From contig NZ_JAPIVG010000004.1 of NCBI RefSeq assembly GCF_026240095.1, positions 124,001 through 188,000 of the forward strand: DNA of 64,000 bases, written 5' to 3'. This document shows positions 37,794-47,282 of this stretch, piece by piece. This stretch comes from Pedobacter sandarakinus (GTDB lineage Bacteria > Bacteroidota > Bacteroidia > Sphingobacteriales > Sphingobacteriaceae). The stretch's first letter is position 1; the number at the start of each line of letters is the position of its first letter. Position numbers and translations under genes: made by a program. The notes beneath the pieces are model-generated. The model saw nothing but the letters and a program-made list of their open reading frames with translations, ran no database searches and was not told the DNA's origin.

Positions 37794-38501
37794 ATGACGA
37801 GTGAAGAAAAAATTAGAAGTGCCTTTGAAAATAAAGATTGGCAGGAGATTAAAGTAACCGACTCCTGGCAAATTTTTAAAATAATGGCAGAGTTTGTAGA
37901 TGGTTTTGAAAAACTGGCAAAAATTGGTCCATGTGTTACCATTTATGGTTCTGCACGCACCGCAGAAACCAACAGGTATTACCAACTTGCAGAGCAGTGT
38001 GGTAAATTACTTACAGACCGTGGTTACGGTGTAATTACAGGAGGTGGTCCGGGCATTATGGAAGCCGGTAACAAGGGCGCACACACTAATGGAGGTAAAT
38101 CTGTTGGCTTAAACATTGAGTTGCCATTTGAGCAACTTCATAATAAATACATCGATCACAATAAACTTTTGGAATTCGATTACTTTTTCGTTCGCAAAGT
38201 AATGTTCATGAAATACAGTCAGGGATTTGTTGTATTACCTGGCGGGTTTGGAACAATGGATGAACTCTTCGAAGCACTCACCTTGATTCAGACAGGGAAG
38301 ATTGCACGTTTCCCAATTGTGTTATTGGGGAAAGACTATTGGAGCGGCCTAATCGACTGGATTAAAGGCACCATGTTACAACAAGAGCACAATATTCATG
38401 AGGAAGATTTGAATCTATTTAGATTGGTAGATACCGCCGAAGAAGCTGCCGAACATATCTTTAGATTCTATGATAAATATGTGCTAAAACCAAACTTTTA
38501 A
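37794..38501 (+). CDS. LOG family cytokinin riboside 5'-monophosphate phosphoribohydrolase-like protein
   Basis: A 235-residue Rossmann-fold protein of the LOG (TIGR00730-type) family. The motifs GGGPGIMEAGNKGA and VLPGGFGTMDELFEALT (PGGxGTxxE) are both present, with GSARTAETN near the N-terminus. It should cleave nucleotide monophosphates to a base and ribose phosphate. The physiological substrate is unknown. Probably cotranscribed with the symporter upstream. Confidence 0.9.
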   Translation: MTSEEKIRSAFENKDWQEIKVTDSWQIFKIMAEFVDGFEKLAKIGPCVTIYGSARTAETNRYYQLAEQCGKLLTDRGYGVITGGGPGIMEAGNKGAHTNGGKSVGLNIELPFEQLHNKYIDHNKLLEFDYFFVRKVMFMKYSQGFVVLPGGFGTMDELFEALTLIQTGKIARFPIVLLGKDYWSGLIDWIKGTMLQQEHNIHEEDLNLFRLVDTAEEAAEHIFRFYDKYVLKPNF

Positions 38502-38810
38502 CCTTAAGCATCGTTGTTACGCCACACTACAATTAACACTACCAAAAGCAATTTTGGAACGTAAGTTAACAGTTATCTGTTAATCGTTAATGTTTCTTGT
38601 AAACCTCAGCTTGTCGCAGATCTTATCGTAGACTTCGACAAGCTCAGCGTGACAATCGCTTAAAATCAACGCCGAGAATTCTTGCCCAAAATTACTTCCA
38701 GCATTCCATGCTTTCATCAAAGCAGCATTGTAACATATGATTCAATGTTATATCTAAACTAAAACAAAAAAGCACTTTTACGCTTTTAGAAGCATAAGCA
38801 TCATTCAAAT
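38502..38810. other. Non-coding gap with a palindromic repeat
   Basis: About 309 bases without a supported gene. The only structure is the 38603-38645 hairpin described separately. Spurious frames on both strands encode nothing recognisable. Confidence 0.65.
38603..38645. repeat. Palindromic intergenic repeat, copy 1
   Basis: AGCTTGTCG (38608-38616) and CGACAAGCT (38636-38644) form a perfect 9-bp inverted repeat around a 19-base loop. ACCTCAGCTTGT (38603-38614) recurs in reverse complement at 50411-50422. Confidence 0.5.
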
Positions 38811-39305
38811 ATGGAACAGGTTTTAAGTTGGAGGAAAGGATTGTTTGATAGTAATTACCAGGTTTTTGAGCATTCACTACTGAAGTTTTCTATCAATTTC
38901 AATACGTTCACAAACACAGCTTTTGCAACAACAAAAGGTGCGATCTTTAGCCTTAAGAGTGAGGGCTATACCAAGCCAGAAACAAAAATTTTAGATGAAA
39001 CAAACGAGATAATCGGAACAATTCAATACGAATGGCTGAATTTCAAGGCAAGAATATTCCTTAAAAATGGAGAAACGTTCGAATGGAGTTTTCAAAATAG
39101 CTGGTTGAGCAGGTGGTCTATCAATAACCACACTGATCAGCAAATTATCTATAATTCTTCAACAAGTAATGGCTTAATACATAGCAATGTCGAAAACGAA
39201 TTATTGATAATAGTTGGCTTGTTCATAAAAGAGTACTACAGTAGACTACTTGTTGCATTTATGTTACTAGTTACTGTGCTATTTACGAGCAGGAGCATTT
39301 TCTAG
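38811..39305 (+). CDS. Hypothetical protein with C-terminal membrane segment
   Basis: A 164-residue protein I do not recognise. Residues 10-125 are beta-rich (SLKSEGYTKPETKILDETNEIIGTIQYEW) and may form a Tubby-like or LURP1-like barrel, which is speculative. A single hydrophobic segment ends the protein (LLVAFMLLVTVLFTSRSIF), which would anchor it in the membrane. Function is unknown; it is monocistronic between the LOG gene and the convergent DUF502 gene. Confidence 0.6.
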   Translation: MEQVLSWRKGLFDSNYQVFEHSLLKFSINFNTFTNTAFATTKGAIFSLKSEGYTKPETKILDETNEIIGTIQYEWLNFKARIFLKNGETFEWSFQNSWLSRWSINNHTDQQIIYNSSTSNGLIHSNVENELLIIVGLFIKEYYSRLLVAFMLLVTVLFTSRSIF

Positions 39306-39365
39306 AAGGCCCAAAACAAAGTATGGTTTTATCCTTCAGAAAACTTTGAAATGGATTAAAACGAA

Positions 39366-39956
39366 TTAAAGTCCACTTACACCACCGCTTACAACCAACT
39401 TCATAGCGTCTCCGGCACTCATATTTAAATCTGTTACCTTATCACGCTTTACGATACAAAGTTGCCCTGCAAAGGAATAAGATAAGGGGAAATAAACCGC
39501 TACTTCATCCGTTAGTCCCAACTTACTCAAGTCGTTTTGTGTGAGGAAACCAATTTTCTTTAGCCCGCCCTCTACCTCTACCAATACCGGGTGATTAAAC
39601 TTTTTTTCATCGCCTACAAAGGCCTCGGTTAAATCTTTAATAGATGAATAGATGAAATTAAGCAAGGGTAGCCGATGCATTAATCGTTGAAACCAATTGT
39701 ACATCGGTTCAGTAACCAGATTGGTTACGAAAATGCCAGCCAATAAAATAATGGTTAACACGGTAAGCAAACCTAAACCTGGAATGTTACGGCTTTCTCC
39801 AGTTCGGGGATTTACGCCCAGAATATTATTAACGTTCAGCCAGCTATCTACTGTGGTAACTGCCCAAACAACGATGAATATACTCACGGCTATGGGTACA
39901 ACAATTAATAAACCTTTTATTAAATAGTTTAAAATGGCTTTACCTACTCTATTCAT
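39366..39956 (-). CDS. DUF502 family membrane protein
   Basis: A 196-residue protein with two N-terminal membrane segments (NYLIKGLLIVVPIAVSIFIVVW and LGLLTVLTIILLAGIFVTNLV), followed by the DUF502 pattern NWFQRLMHRLPLLNFIYSSIKDLTEAF and QLCIVKRDK. Function of the family is unclear. It lies 75 bases from the murF-alr gene on the same strand. Confidence 0.9.
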   Translation of the reverse strand: MNRVGKAILNYLIKGLLIVVPIAVSIFIVVWAVTTVDSWLNVNNILGVNPRTGESRNIPGLGLLTVLTIILLAGIFVTNLVTEPMYNWFQRLMHRLPLLNFIYSSIKDLTEAFVGDEKKFNHPVLVEVEGGLKKIGFLTQNDLSKLGLTDEVAVYFPLSYSFAGQLCIVKRDKVTDLNMSAGDAMKLVVSGGVSGL

Positions 39957-40031
39957 GCTGCAAACTTATCGAAAATTCTTAGAAAACGAGGAATCTATCA
40001 TCCTGGAATAGATTTTAATAAATACTTGGTT

Positions 40032-42479
40032 TTATTCATAAAAATAAACCCGCTTTACGCGTTGCGAGATGCTCGTCAAAATTTCATAAGGGATGGTATT
40101 TATTTGCGCAGCCAGATCTGCAATGGTGTGTTGGTGATTAAAAACGATAGCTTCATCACCCGCTTTAACCTCTATGCCTGTTACATCTAACATTGTCATA
40201 TCCATACAGATTGAGCCGATCGTTGGAACCAGGTGACCATTGATTAACATTTTACCAACACCATTGCCAAATGTCCGATTATATCCATCAGCATAACCAA
40301 TTTTTACGGTAGCAATTGTACCCCCGCCAGGCATGATTCCCCGTCGGCTGTAGCCTACACTATCTCCTGGAGATATTGTTTTGACTTGAGTAACCGTTGT
40401 TTTAAGTACCATGGAAGTTTGCAAACCCACATTATTTTTCAATGCAGCATCAAAACCATATAAACCAATGCCTAAACGCACCATATCTAGCTGGCTAGCC
40501 GGCCAACGGCTTATTGCACCAGTATTTGCAATGTGCAAAAGCGGCCTATATCCTAAAACATCAATTATCGAAGTAGCTATTGACTCAAATTTTTCAATTT
40601 GACCTTGAGTAAAATCATCATGAGCCACCTCGCTGCTCGCCACTAGATGTGAAAAAATACTTTTAACCTGAGCTTGTTTGTTTTGAGAAATAATTTGAAT
40701 TAATTCTTCAATTTCCCTACCATCAAAACCCAGTCGATGCATCCCCGTATCTATTTTTAAATGAATTGGAAAATCTACACAATCGTTAGGTAGTGCATTC
40801 AAAAAACCCTTGAGGATATCTGGGCTGTACAACTCAGGCTCTAATTTGTACTTGATAATAGCTTCGAAAGCCGATTCTTCAGGACTCATCACCATAATTG
40901 GTAAGTTAATCCCCGCCTTTCGCAGGGCAATACCCTCATCGGCATAGGCTACGGCCAAATAATCCACTTTGTGAAACTGCAACAAATTGGCAATCTCGAA
41001 ACTTCCACTGCCATAAGAAAATGCTTTAACCATGGCCATAATTTTTACGCCGGGCTTTAATTGGGAGCGATAGAACTGCAGATTACCAACCAAGGCATTT
41101 AGATCAATTTCTAAAACGGTATCGTGAACTTTTTGGGTTAATAACTTACTAATCTTGCTGAAATCAAAACGGCGTGCACCTTTGACCAAAATGGTTTCAT
41201 GATCGAACTTTATGTGTGGAAATGCCTTAATGAAAGCGGCGGTGTCATCAAAGAATTCTGCCTCGATGTTAAACATATTTGCCGAGACGGCAAGATGCGA
41301 TCCGATACCAATAATCCGATTTACTTTTTTCTGTTCCAGGAGTTCGGCAATTTCTGCATAGAGTAAGCGATCATCCTTACCCGTTTCAAATAATTCGGAT
41401 AGAATTACAGTTTTTTTGGGGTGTTGGTTTTGTTGATTCAAAAAATCGAGGGCGATGGACAGAGAAGATATGTCAGCGCTATAGGAATCGTCTATAATGG
41501 AGCATTGGTTAATGCCATGTTTTAACGACAAGCGCATACTTACCGGACTCAATTTCGATAACCTAAAACTTGCTTGTTCAGGAAGGTATCCCATTGCAAG
41601 TAAGGTTGCCCAGCAAATAATGCCATTTTCTATCGATGCTTTATCAATAAACGGTAGTGTACAATGGATACTATCCCCCCTAAATGTCGCCTTTAAAATA
41701 CTCTTAACTGCTCCAACTTCTATGGTGTTTATGCGTAAATCTGCAGGCTGGGTACAACTCCAGGTAAACTTAGCCCTACCAGGTATTTGTGCTGGGATAA
41801 CTGCCTCCACATAATCTGGAGAATAGATAAATAAGGATGCATTCGCGAACAGCTTTAATTTTTCTATTAACTTTTGTTTTTTTGAAGAAAAACCCTCCGC
41901 ATGGGCCTCGCCAATATTGGTAAGGATACCGATTTCTGGCTTAATCATTTTAGCCAGGGGATGCATTTCATTTTGAGCCGATATCCCAGCCTCGAAAATG
42001 CCCAGATTATGCTTTTCATCAATTTGCCACACAGAAAGCGCTACACCAATCTGAGAATTATAGCTTTTAGGGCTTCTAACAATCTGGTAATCTTGTGCCA
42101 ACAATTGAAATAGCCACTCTTTTACAATGGTTTTTCCGTTACTTCCAGTAATGCCAATCGTTTTTAGCTTGAAGGCGTTGCGATGTGCAGTGGCTATGTT
42201 TTGTAAGGCGAGCAAGGCATCGTCCACAAGAACGAAATTGCAATCGCTTGCAAAATCCAAGTATTTTTTATCTGTAATCACAAAATTTCGAATTCCTTTA
42301 CGATAGGCATCAGCAATAAAATCATGACCATCACGATGTGACGATAAGGCAAAAAATAAGGAATTCTCCGGAAATACTATCGAACGACTATCAACCACCA
42401 AATGTGTAATAACCGACTGTCCATCAACGAATTTACTTTCTGAACTTAAAATTTCAGCTAATTTGGATATGGTATACAT
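40032..42479 (-). CDS. murF-alr: Bifunctional MurF ligase-alanine racemase
   Basis: An 815-residue fusion. Residues 1 to about 450 are MurF, with the P-loop TGSNGKTIVKEW at about residues 109-120 and KSYNSQIGVALS, adding D-Ala-D-Ala to UDP-MurNAc-tripeptide. Residues from about 455 are a PLP-dependent alanine racemase (LEIDLNALVGNLQFYRS) with the PLP lysine in MAMVKAFSYGSG and the catalytic tyrosine in GDSVGYSRRG. The fusion is characteristic of Bacteroidota and couples D-Ala production with its use in peptidoglycan synthesis. It is divergent from recX. Confidence 0.94.
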   Translation of the reverse strand: MYTISKLAEILSSESKFVDGQSVITHLVVDSRSIVFPENSLFFALSSHRDGHDFIADAYRKGIRNFVITDKKYLDFASDCNFVLVDDALLALQNIATAHRNAFKLKTIGITGSNGKTIVKEWLFQLLAQDYQIVRSPKSYNSQIGVALSVWQIDEKHNLGIFEAGISAQNEMHPLAKMIKPEIGILTNIGEAHAEGFSSKKQKLIEKLKLFANASLFIYSPDYVEAVIPAQIPGRAKFTWSCTQPADLRINTIEVGAVKSILKATFRGDSIHCTLPFIDKASIENGIICWATLLAMGYLPEQASFRLSKLSPVSMRLSLKHGINQCSIIDDSYSADISSLSIALDFLNQQNQHPKKTVILSELFETGKDDRLLYAEIAELLEQKKVNRIIGIGSHLAVSANMFNIEAEFFDDTAAFIKAFPHIKFDHETILVKGARRFDFSKISKLLTQKVHDTVLEIDLNALVGNLQFYRSQLKPGVKIMAMVKAFSYGSGSFEIANLLQFHKVDYLAVAYADEGIALRKAGINLPIMVMSPEESAFEAIIKYKLEPELYSPDILKGFLNALPNDCVDFPIHLKIDTGMHRLGFDGREIEELIQIISQNKQAQVKSIFSHLVASSEVAHDDFTQGQIEKFESIATSIIDVLGYRPLLHIANTGAISRWPASQLDMVRLGIGLYGFDAALKNNVGLQTSMVLKTTVTQVKTISPGDSVGYSRRGIMPGGGTIATVKIGYADGYNRTFGNGVGKMLINGHLVPTIGSICMDMTMLDVTGIEVKAGDEAIVFNHQHTIADLAAQINTIPYEILTSISQRVKRVYFYE

Positions 42480-42552
42480 CGGGCTTTGCGTTCGAATTAA
42501 TTAGTAGAAGATATGGTAATCGTTTTATTTTTACGAATTTCAGCAAATAATT

Positions 42553-43041
42553 ATGAAAAGTGGTAAACAAGCGGCAGCAATTTTAGACAAAAAACAGGCA
42601 CTTGCAAAAGCAGAAAGTTTTTGTGTTTACCAGGAACGGTCGCAGAAAGAGGTGAGATACAAATTAGTGGAATGGGGAATGCGGGGTGATGAATTAGAGG
42701 AGATTCTTTCAGAACTGATTATGAATAACTTTTTAAATGAAGAACGTTTCGCCAAGGCCTATGCATCAGGTAAATTTAACATCAAAAAATGGGGAAGAAT
42801 AAAAATAAAACAGGGGCTGAAGTTGAAGGGAGTTCCCGAGCGTATTTTACAGAAAGCATTATATAGTTTGGATGACGATGATTACATGCAAACTTTACGA
42901 AATTTGGCACTCAAAAAAGCGAATGCTCTGAATGAAACAAATCCACTGAAAAGAAAAATGAAGTTAATGACCTATCTGCAAGGTAGGGGATTTGAAAATG
43001 ATTTAATTTTACTTGCCCTGAAAGACAGCAATTTAAATTAA
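42553..43041 (+). CDS. recX: Regulatory protein RecX
   Basis: A 162-residue modulator of RecA filament activity. Repeated three-helix modules are visible (AESFCVYQERSQKEVRYKLVEWG, LIMNNFLNEERFAKAYASGKF, RIKIKQGLKLKGV and a C-terminal repeat). Length matches the family. It has the opposite orientation to murF-alr and lies about 26 bases upstream of the tRNA promoter. Confidence 0.9.
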   Translation: MKSGKQAAAILDKKQALAKAESFCVYQERSQKEVRYKLVEWGMRGDELEEILSELIMNNFLNEERFAKAYASGKFNIKKWGRIKIKQGLKLKGVPERILQKALYSLDDDDYMQTLRNLALKKANALNETNPLKRKMKLMTYLQGRGFENDLILLALKDSNLN

Positions 43042-43067
43042 ATATTAAAATTTTAGCACGAAATAAC

Positions 43068-43097
43068 TTGACAGAAATATAAATCTGTCTATATTTG
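43068..43097 (+). promoter_or_regulatory. Promoter of tRNA cassette 1
   Basis: TTG (43068-43070) and TATATTTG (43090-43097) are separated by exactly 19 bases. The second cassette has the same boxes at the same spacing, although sequence between the boxes differs. Confidence 0.88.
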
Positions 43098-43134
43098 CAT
43101 CACCAAAACGAAACAGCACATCGGTTTTGTTCAT

Positions 43135-43207
<73 letters not shown>

Positions 43208-43210
43208 CAA

Positions 43211-43236
43211 AAATGCTTTCCTACCAGAAAGCATTT
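43211..43236 (+). promoter_or_regulatory. Stem-loop between tRNA-Gly and tRNA-Leu, copy 1
   Basis: AAATGCTTTC pairs with GAAAGCATTT around the loop CTACCA. The second copy has the same loop and a C-G pair in place of one T-A pair, so the base pairing is conserved by compensation. Confidence 0.75.
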
Positions 43237-43281
43237 GTTTTAAAAACATTAACCTACCGAAGGATTTCGGAAAAGGCTAAT

Positions 43282-43365
43282 GCTCGGGTGGTGGAACTGG
43301 TAGACACGCAGGACTTAAAATCCTGTGCTTTCAAAGGCGTGCGGGTTCGATTCCCGCCCCGAGTA
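43282..43365 (+). tRNA. tRNA-Leu (anticodon TAA)
   Basis: An 84-base class II tRNA with long variable arm, acceptor GCTCGGG, anticodon arm CAGGACTTAAAATCCTG reading TAA, and T-arm GGGTTCGATTCCC. The 3' acceptor reads CCCGAGT before the discriminator A, giving a G-T first pair. CCA is not encoded. Confidence 0.95.
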
Positions 43366-43381
43366 CATAAAAATCGAACTT

Positions 43382-43411
43382 AAAGCCAATCTATCAGATT
43401 GGCTTTTTTTG
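43382..43411 (+). terminator. Terminator of tRNA cassette 1
   Basis: AAGCCAATCT pairs with AGATTGGCTT around ATC and is followed by a run of T. Confidence 0.9.
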
Positions 43412-43529
43412 TGCGTACCGAGTAGGTCCATGGGCAAATTATCCAAACCATTATTCGTGTAACATTTAAGCAATGGCTATCATATTTGCTTATCGATGAT
43501 TATCTTGTACTTGATAAATCAGTCAGATA

Positions 43530-44393
43530 ATGGATCAGAAAATTATAACGTTATACGATGAGTATACGCACAGCCAGGTTAGCCGCAAAGATTTTATGAA
43601 GAAACTAGCGCTTCTTGCTGGAGGTACGGCGATGGCACTAACCATTTTGCCGTTGCTCGAAAACAATTATGCCGCAGCCGCGGCTTTTTCCAGCGATGAG
43701 ATAACCGTTGAAAATATTACCTATCCTGGCGTTGAAGGCGATATGAAAGCCGTTCTCGCCAGACCAAAAGGAAAGAAAAAGCTTGGCTGCGTATTGGTTA
43801 TCCACGAAAACCGAGGGCTAAATCCACATATTATTGACGTTACAAAACGCGTAGCGGCCGAGGGATTTATTGCCTTAGGTGTTGATGCGCTGTCGCCGTT
43901 AGGCGGGACACCAACTGATGAGGATAAAGGTAGAACATTAATAGGCCAGCTAGATCCTGGAAAAAATCTTCAAAATTACCTGAAAGGCTTATCTTATTTG
44001 AGAAGCCGAAAAGATGCCAATGGCAAAGTAGCCTGCATGGGCTTTTGTTGGGGAGGAGGCATGGCGAATAAGCTTGCTGTTAGCGATCCTGAATTACAAG
44101 CCGCTGTTGCCTACTATGGCGCACAACCAAATGTAGCGGAAGTGCCAAAGATTAAAGCGAGTGTAATGCTGCACTACGGCGGATTGGATGAGCGCATTAA
44201 TGCCGGAATACCTGCTTACGAAAAAGCGTTGAAAGAGAATAACAAAGATTATAAAATATTTATTTACGAAGGAGTTAACCATGCCTTCAATAACAATACA
44301 TCGCCTACACGGTACAATGAAGCTGCAGCCAAACTAGCATGGAGCCGCAGCATGGAACTTTTTAAGAATAAGCTAGCGCTTTTAAGTCGGTAG
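43530..44393 (+). CDS. Dienelactone hydrolase family protein
   Basis: A 287-residue alpha/beta hydrolase. The nucleophile is a cysteine in GFCWGGGMAN, with GLDERI and the late histidine in GVNHAFNNN completing the triad. An N-terminal segment (SRKDFMKKLALLAGGTAMALTI) resembles a Tat-type or single-arginine signal, so export is possible. Substrate is unknown. It follows the tRNA cassette and is probably monocistronic. Confidence 0.88.
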   Translation: MDQKIITLYDEYTHSQVSRKDFMKKLALLAGGTAMALTILPLLENNYAAAAAFSSDEITVENITYPGVEGDMKAVLARPKGKKKLGCVLVIHENRGLNPHIIDVTKRVAAEGFIALGVDALSPLGGTPTDEDKGRTLIGQLDPGKNLQNYLKGLSYLRSRKDANGKVACMGFCWGGGMANKLAVSDPELQAAVAYYGAQPNVAEVPKIKASVMLHYGGLDERINAGIPAYEKALKENNKDYKIFIYEGVNHAFNNNTSPTRYNEAAAKLAWSRSMELFKNKLALLSR

Positions 44394-44441
44394 ATTTAAA
44401 TGGTTTTATAGCTGGTTAAACGCTATAAGACCATTTTGATA

Positions 44442-45458
44442 CTATTTAGTTTGAAGGTTTGAAATCGTGCCATTTTCTCCAGCTAAAATGATGAGATTGC
44501 CATTTTTCGCTTTCTGCACTGCATTATAACTTTTATCAGAGATGTGCGTCCAGTTTGCACCACCATCCTTTGAAATATCAGTACCTGAAGTGCCTGTAGC
44601 AACCAACATCTTTTTGCTTATAAAAGTTACACCAGATCTGTAACCAAATACCGATTGCGCTGGTAAATTCCATGTCTTTCCTCCATCTGTAGTGGTTAAA
44701 GCATTGCGGTTGCTGATCTTATCTTTTACATAATTTCCACCCACTACAACGCCAGTGTTAGCATCGTAAAAATCCATAGAGAACGGGCCGGTGCTTGGTT
44801 CTCCCTGCCAAATCGGGCACTTATAAGTCTTCCAGGTGTTACCATAATCTGCAGAGAAATAAATATTAGAAATTGTTCCACCCGTAGCAATCCACACTTT
44901 ACCATTGCTTAAGGTTTTAATGGTGGTTCCACTCGCTGCAAAGGCCGCTTCTCCATCAGCAAGGCTTTGCTTAAGATTTGCTGAAATATCTTTCCAGGTT
45001 ACACCTCCATCTTGGGTGGTTAGTAACTGCATTCTATTGGCAATAGGATCTCCAAAGACAATACCCCTATCCCTGTTCCAAAATGAAAATCCATCTAAAA
45101 AGATTGCTGCATCATCATTTCTATAGCATTGGCTCCAGGTTTTACCACCATCTTTCGTTTTTAGAATATAAGCAGGTGAACCGGCATTTACAATAACAGC
45201 CTCGTTTTCATTAAAGGCCTCGATATCTCTAAAGTCGAGTTTCTCATATCCTGCCGGATGAAACCAAACCCAGTTTTTTCCACCATCAACGCTTTTGCCT
45301 ACAGATCCGTTGCTGCCGCTTACCCAAATTACGTTGTTGGAAACAACGCTCAAACCCCTTAAACTAGTTTTTGTTTGATCATTTAATGGCTTTATCTCGT
45401 ACAACTGGGCTGCACAAAAAAAAGGTGCCCACAAAAGGCACCATAATATTCTCTTCAT
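44442..45458 (-). CDS. YCF48-like BNR/Asp-box repeat secreted protein
   Basis: A 338-residue protein with signal peptide (ILWCLLWAPFFCAAQ) and six Asp-box repeats: VDGGKNW, KDGGKTW, QDGGVTW, ADYGNTW, TDGGKTW and KDGGANW. The repeats fold as a beta-propeller of the sialidase/YCF48 type. Catalytic sialidase residues are not seen, so a structural or assembly role is more likely than hydrolysis. It lies six bases downstream of the DUF2147 gene. Confidence 0.82.
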   Translation of the reverse strand: MKRILWCLLWAPFFCAAQLYEIKPLNDQTKTSLRGLSVVSNNVIWVSGSNGSVGKSVDGGKNWVWFHPAGYEKLDFRDIEAFNENEAVIVNAGSPAYILKTKDGGKTWSQCYRNDDAAIFLDGFSFWNRDRGIVFGDPIANRMQLLTTQDGGVTWKDISANLKQSLADGEAAFAASGTTIKTLSNGKVWIATGGTISNIYFSADYGNTWKTYKCPIWQGEPSTGPFSMDFYDANTGVVVGGNYVKDKISNRNALTTTDGGKTWNLPAQSVFGYRSGVTFISKKMLVATGTSGTDISKDGGANWTHISDKSYNAVQKAKNGNLIILAGENGTISNLQTK

Positions 45459-45464
45459 TCGCTC

Positions 45465-45896
45465 TTATTTTACCCGTTTAAAAGTTTCCGATCTTCCTAA
45501 GAGCGATATGCCTACATAACCACGAATATTTAACATATCATTGCCTTTCAAACTCATATTACAGCTGTAAGTTTTACCACTCTTGGGGTCATAAATGGTT
45601 CCGTCTGTCCATTTTCCATCTTCGTAAACAAAGTTTTTTAAAATCTCAAGGTTTAAAAGCGGCCGACTTTTTAATGATGCACTCGGATTTTGCACATCTA
45701 ATTTTGGCTTTCCATTAATATTTGGTTCCTTTATCCAAGCAAGCTTACCAAAATACTTATCGCCTTTTTTGTAAATTTCAATCTGCCCTTCTCCTGAAGG
45801 ATTAAGCCATTTACCGACAATGGCATCCTTACTTTGTGCCAATGCCGAAAAAGACATCGCTACAAAAAGGAACATGAATAACTGGAACTTTCTCAT
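45465..45896 (-). CDS. DUF2147 secreted protein
   Basis: A 143-residue protein with signal peptide (FQLFMFLFVAMSFSALAQS) and the DUF2147 pattern: IVGKWLNPSGEGQIEIYKKGDKYFGKLAW, then PLLNLEILKNF, GTIYDPKSGKTYSCNMSL and LNIRGYVGISLLGRSETFKRV. Function is unknown. It precedes the YCF48-like gene by six bases. Confidence 0.9.
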   Translation of the reverse strand: MRKFQLFMFLFVAMSFSALAQSKDAIVGKWLNPSGEGQIEIYKKGDKYFGKLAWIKEPNINGKPKLDVQNPSASLKSRPLLNLEILKNFVYEDGKWTDGTIYDPKSGKTYSCNMSLKGNDMLNIRGYVGISLLGRSETFKRVK

Positions 45897-45993
45897 ATTT
45901 TTTATCTATAGTTAGTTTTTAAAGATAGTAAAATGCATGTCTATCTAAAAAGTAAATAAGGTTAAAAAGTATAAAAATCTTTCAATTTCGAAT

Positions 45994-46374
45994 TTATCTG
46001 GATAAAATAGGCAGATACTTTTCTCTATAAGCATAAATTAAAAACAGGTTACACAATAACATTGCCCCCACCATTGGCAGTTGTTCGGGACCCAAAAATG
46101 CATGGTAAAGGAAAATGTTCAGCGTTACCGGAAATATTACGATCGTTCCCAAAGCTGCAGTTCTGTTGATGAGTAACAAGATGCCGGAAACTAACTCAGT
46201 ACCTTTGATAAGAGGCAATAGGTACTTTGACACTGTAAGCCCTGTCATAAAGGTGGTTTGCTCGGCACTCATTTTTGGCATGGGGCCCATCGTAATATTT
46301 AGAAAAAAAGGTACAGATGCGAACAGAAACATAGCAGCCAAAAGGACCCTAACTATTATTATTGCGATTTTCAT
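45994..46374 (-). CDS. DoxX-like small membrane protein
   Basis: A 126-residue protein with four predicted membrane segments (IIVRVLLAAMFLFASVPFFLN, YLLPLIKGTELVSGILLLI, TIVIFPVTLNIFLYHAF and MLLCNLFLIYAY). The spacing of the segments matches the DoxX family, some members of which work in redox or thiosulfate metabolism. The first gene of a small-protein cluster that appears to continue to 48704 on the minus strand. Confidence 0.85.
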   Translation of the reverse strand: MKIAIIIVRVLLAAMFLFASVPFFLNITMGPMPKMSAEQTTFMTGLTVSKYLLPLIKGTELVSGILLLINRTAALGTIVIFPVTLNIFLYHAFLGPEQLPMVGAMLLCNLFLIYAYREKYLPILSR

Positions 46375-46440
46375 ATTATTATTGAAGCATTAAATTGTTA
46401 AAAAAATTAAATTTATTATCGTTAACCGCCTGGTGAACAA

Positions 46441-46860
46441 CTATTGTTTGTAGTCGTAATTAACCATCCATTGTACACCAAATTTATCCGTGAGCATACC
46501 AAATAGTGCGCCCCAGAACATTTTCTCTAGAGGCATATTGGCTGTTCCTCCGGCAGACAAATCGCTGTATAGTTGATGTGCATGTTCCTCACTGTCTGCA
46601 TCAATGGAAAGAAACGTTGCTGTACCAAGCGTTACCGGCTGCATAGGATGGGTAATATCGGTACCCATTAAAACATTGCCGCCAATAGGTAATGCGATAT
46701 GCATAATCTTGTGTTGATCTTCTGGCTTCATTTTTTCGGACCCTTGGGTGTCTTTGTACCGCTGAACCGTAAGAAATTCTCCGCCAAAAACGGACTTGTA
46801 AAACTCGAAAACTTCTTCGGTGTTTCCATTGAAGTTGAGGTAGGTATTTAGTTTAGCCAT
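46441..46860 (-). CDS. VOC-family PhnB-like protein
   Basis: A 139-residue VOC-fold protein with the PhnB/3-demethylubiquinone methyltransferase-like pattern: LNTYLNFNGNTEEVFEFYKSVFGGEF, HIALPIGGNVLMGTDI and a C-terminal WGALFGMLTDKFGVQWMVNYD. Members bind small molecules and metals in varied roles. Specific activity is unknown. Confidence 0.88.
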   Translation of the reverse strand: MAKLNTYLNFNGNTEEVFEFYKSVFGGEFLTVQRYKDTQGSEKMKPEDQHKIMHIALPIGGNVLMGTDITHPMQPVTLGTATFLSIDADSEEHAHQLYSDLSAGGTANMPLEKMFWGALFGMLTDKFGVQWMVNYDYKQ

Positions 46861-46886
46861 AATGGTTTTTTTTTGCCTTTCGGCGA

Positions 46887-47282
46887 TTAAATATTTGCTG
46901 TTTTCTTAATTGATTTGATCCATTCGTGAACAAAAGCTTCGATGGCACTTTGCTTGCTCAACACATCATCCATACTATTAAATGCTGCTACCCTCCTATC
47001 TATCCAGGCGCCTTGCAAAAAGGTTGCATCATCATAAATAAAGCCGTCATAAAATACGAATACAACCTGCAAAAATGACCGCTGTCTGAGGTTGAAAGCA
47101 GCAAAATCTTTGTGCATGTAAAAGCTCGGAGCGTTCCATTTTATTCGCTCTGCCATTTCCGAACTTGCATTTAAAATGATCCCACGCAATTGCTCAATTT
47201 CTGCCTTATATGGATGCTCAAGCTTACTCATATATGCATCTACTTCCTCTTTTCCAGAGGGCTTTACGCTCTTAGTGCCCAT
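46887..47282 (-). CDS. DUF1801 family protein
   Basis: A 131-residue protein of the DUF1801 (YdhG-like) family: VDAYMSKLEHPYKAEIEQLRGIILNA, AERIKWNAPSFYMHKDFAAFN and SFLQVVFVFYDGF. Function is unknown. I use ATG 47282, which overlaps the stop of the upstream gene by one base (TGATG), indicating translational coupling. Confidence 0.85.
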   Translation of the reverse strand: MGTKSVKPSGKEEVDAYMSKLEHPYKAEIEQLRGIILNASSEMAERIKWNAPSFYMHKDFAAFNLRQRSFLQVVFVFYDGFIYDDATFLQGAWIDRRVAAFNSMDDVLSKQSAIEAFVHEWIKSIKKTANI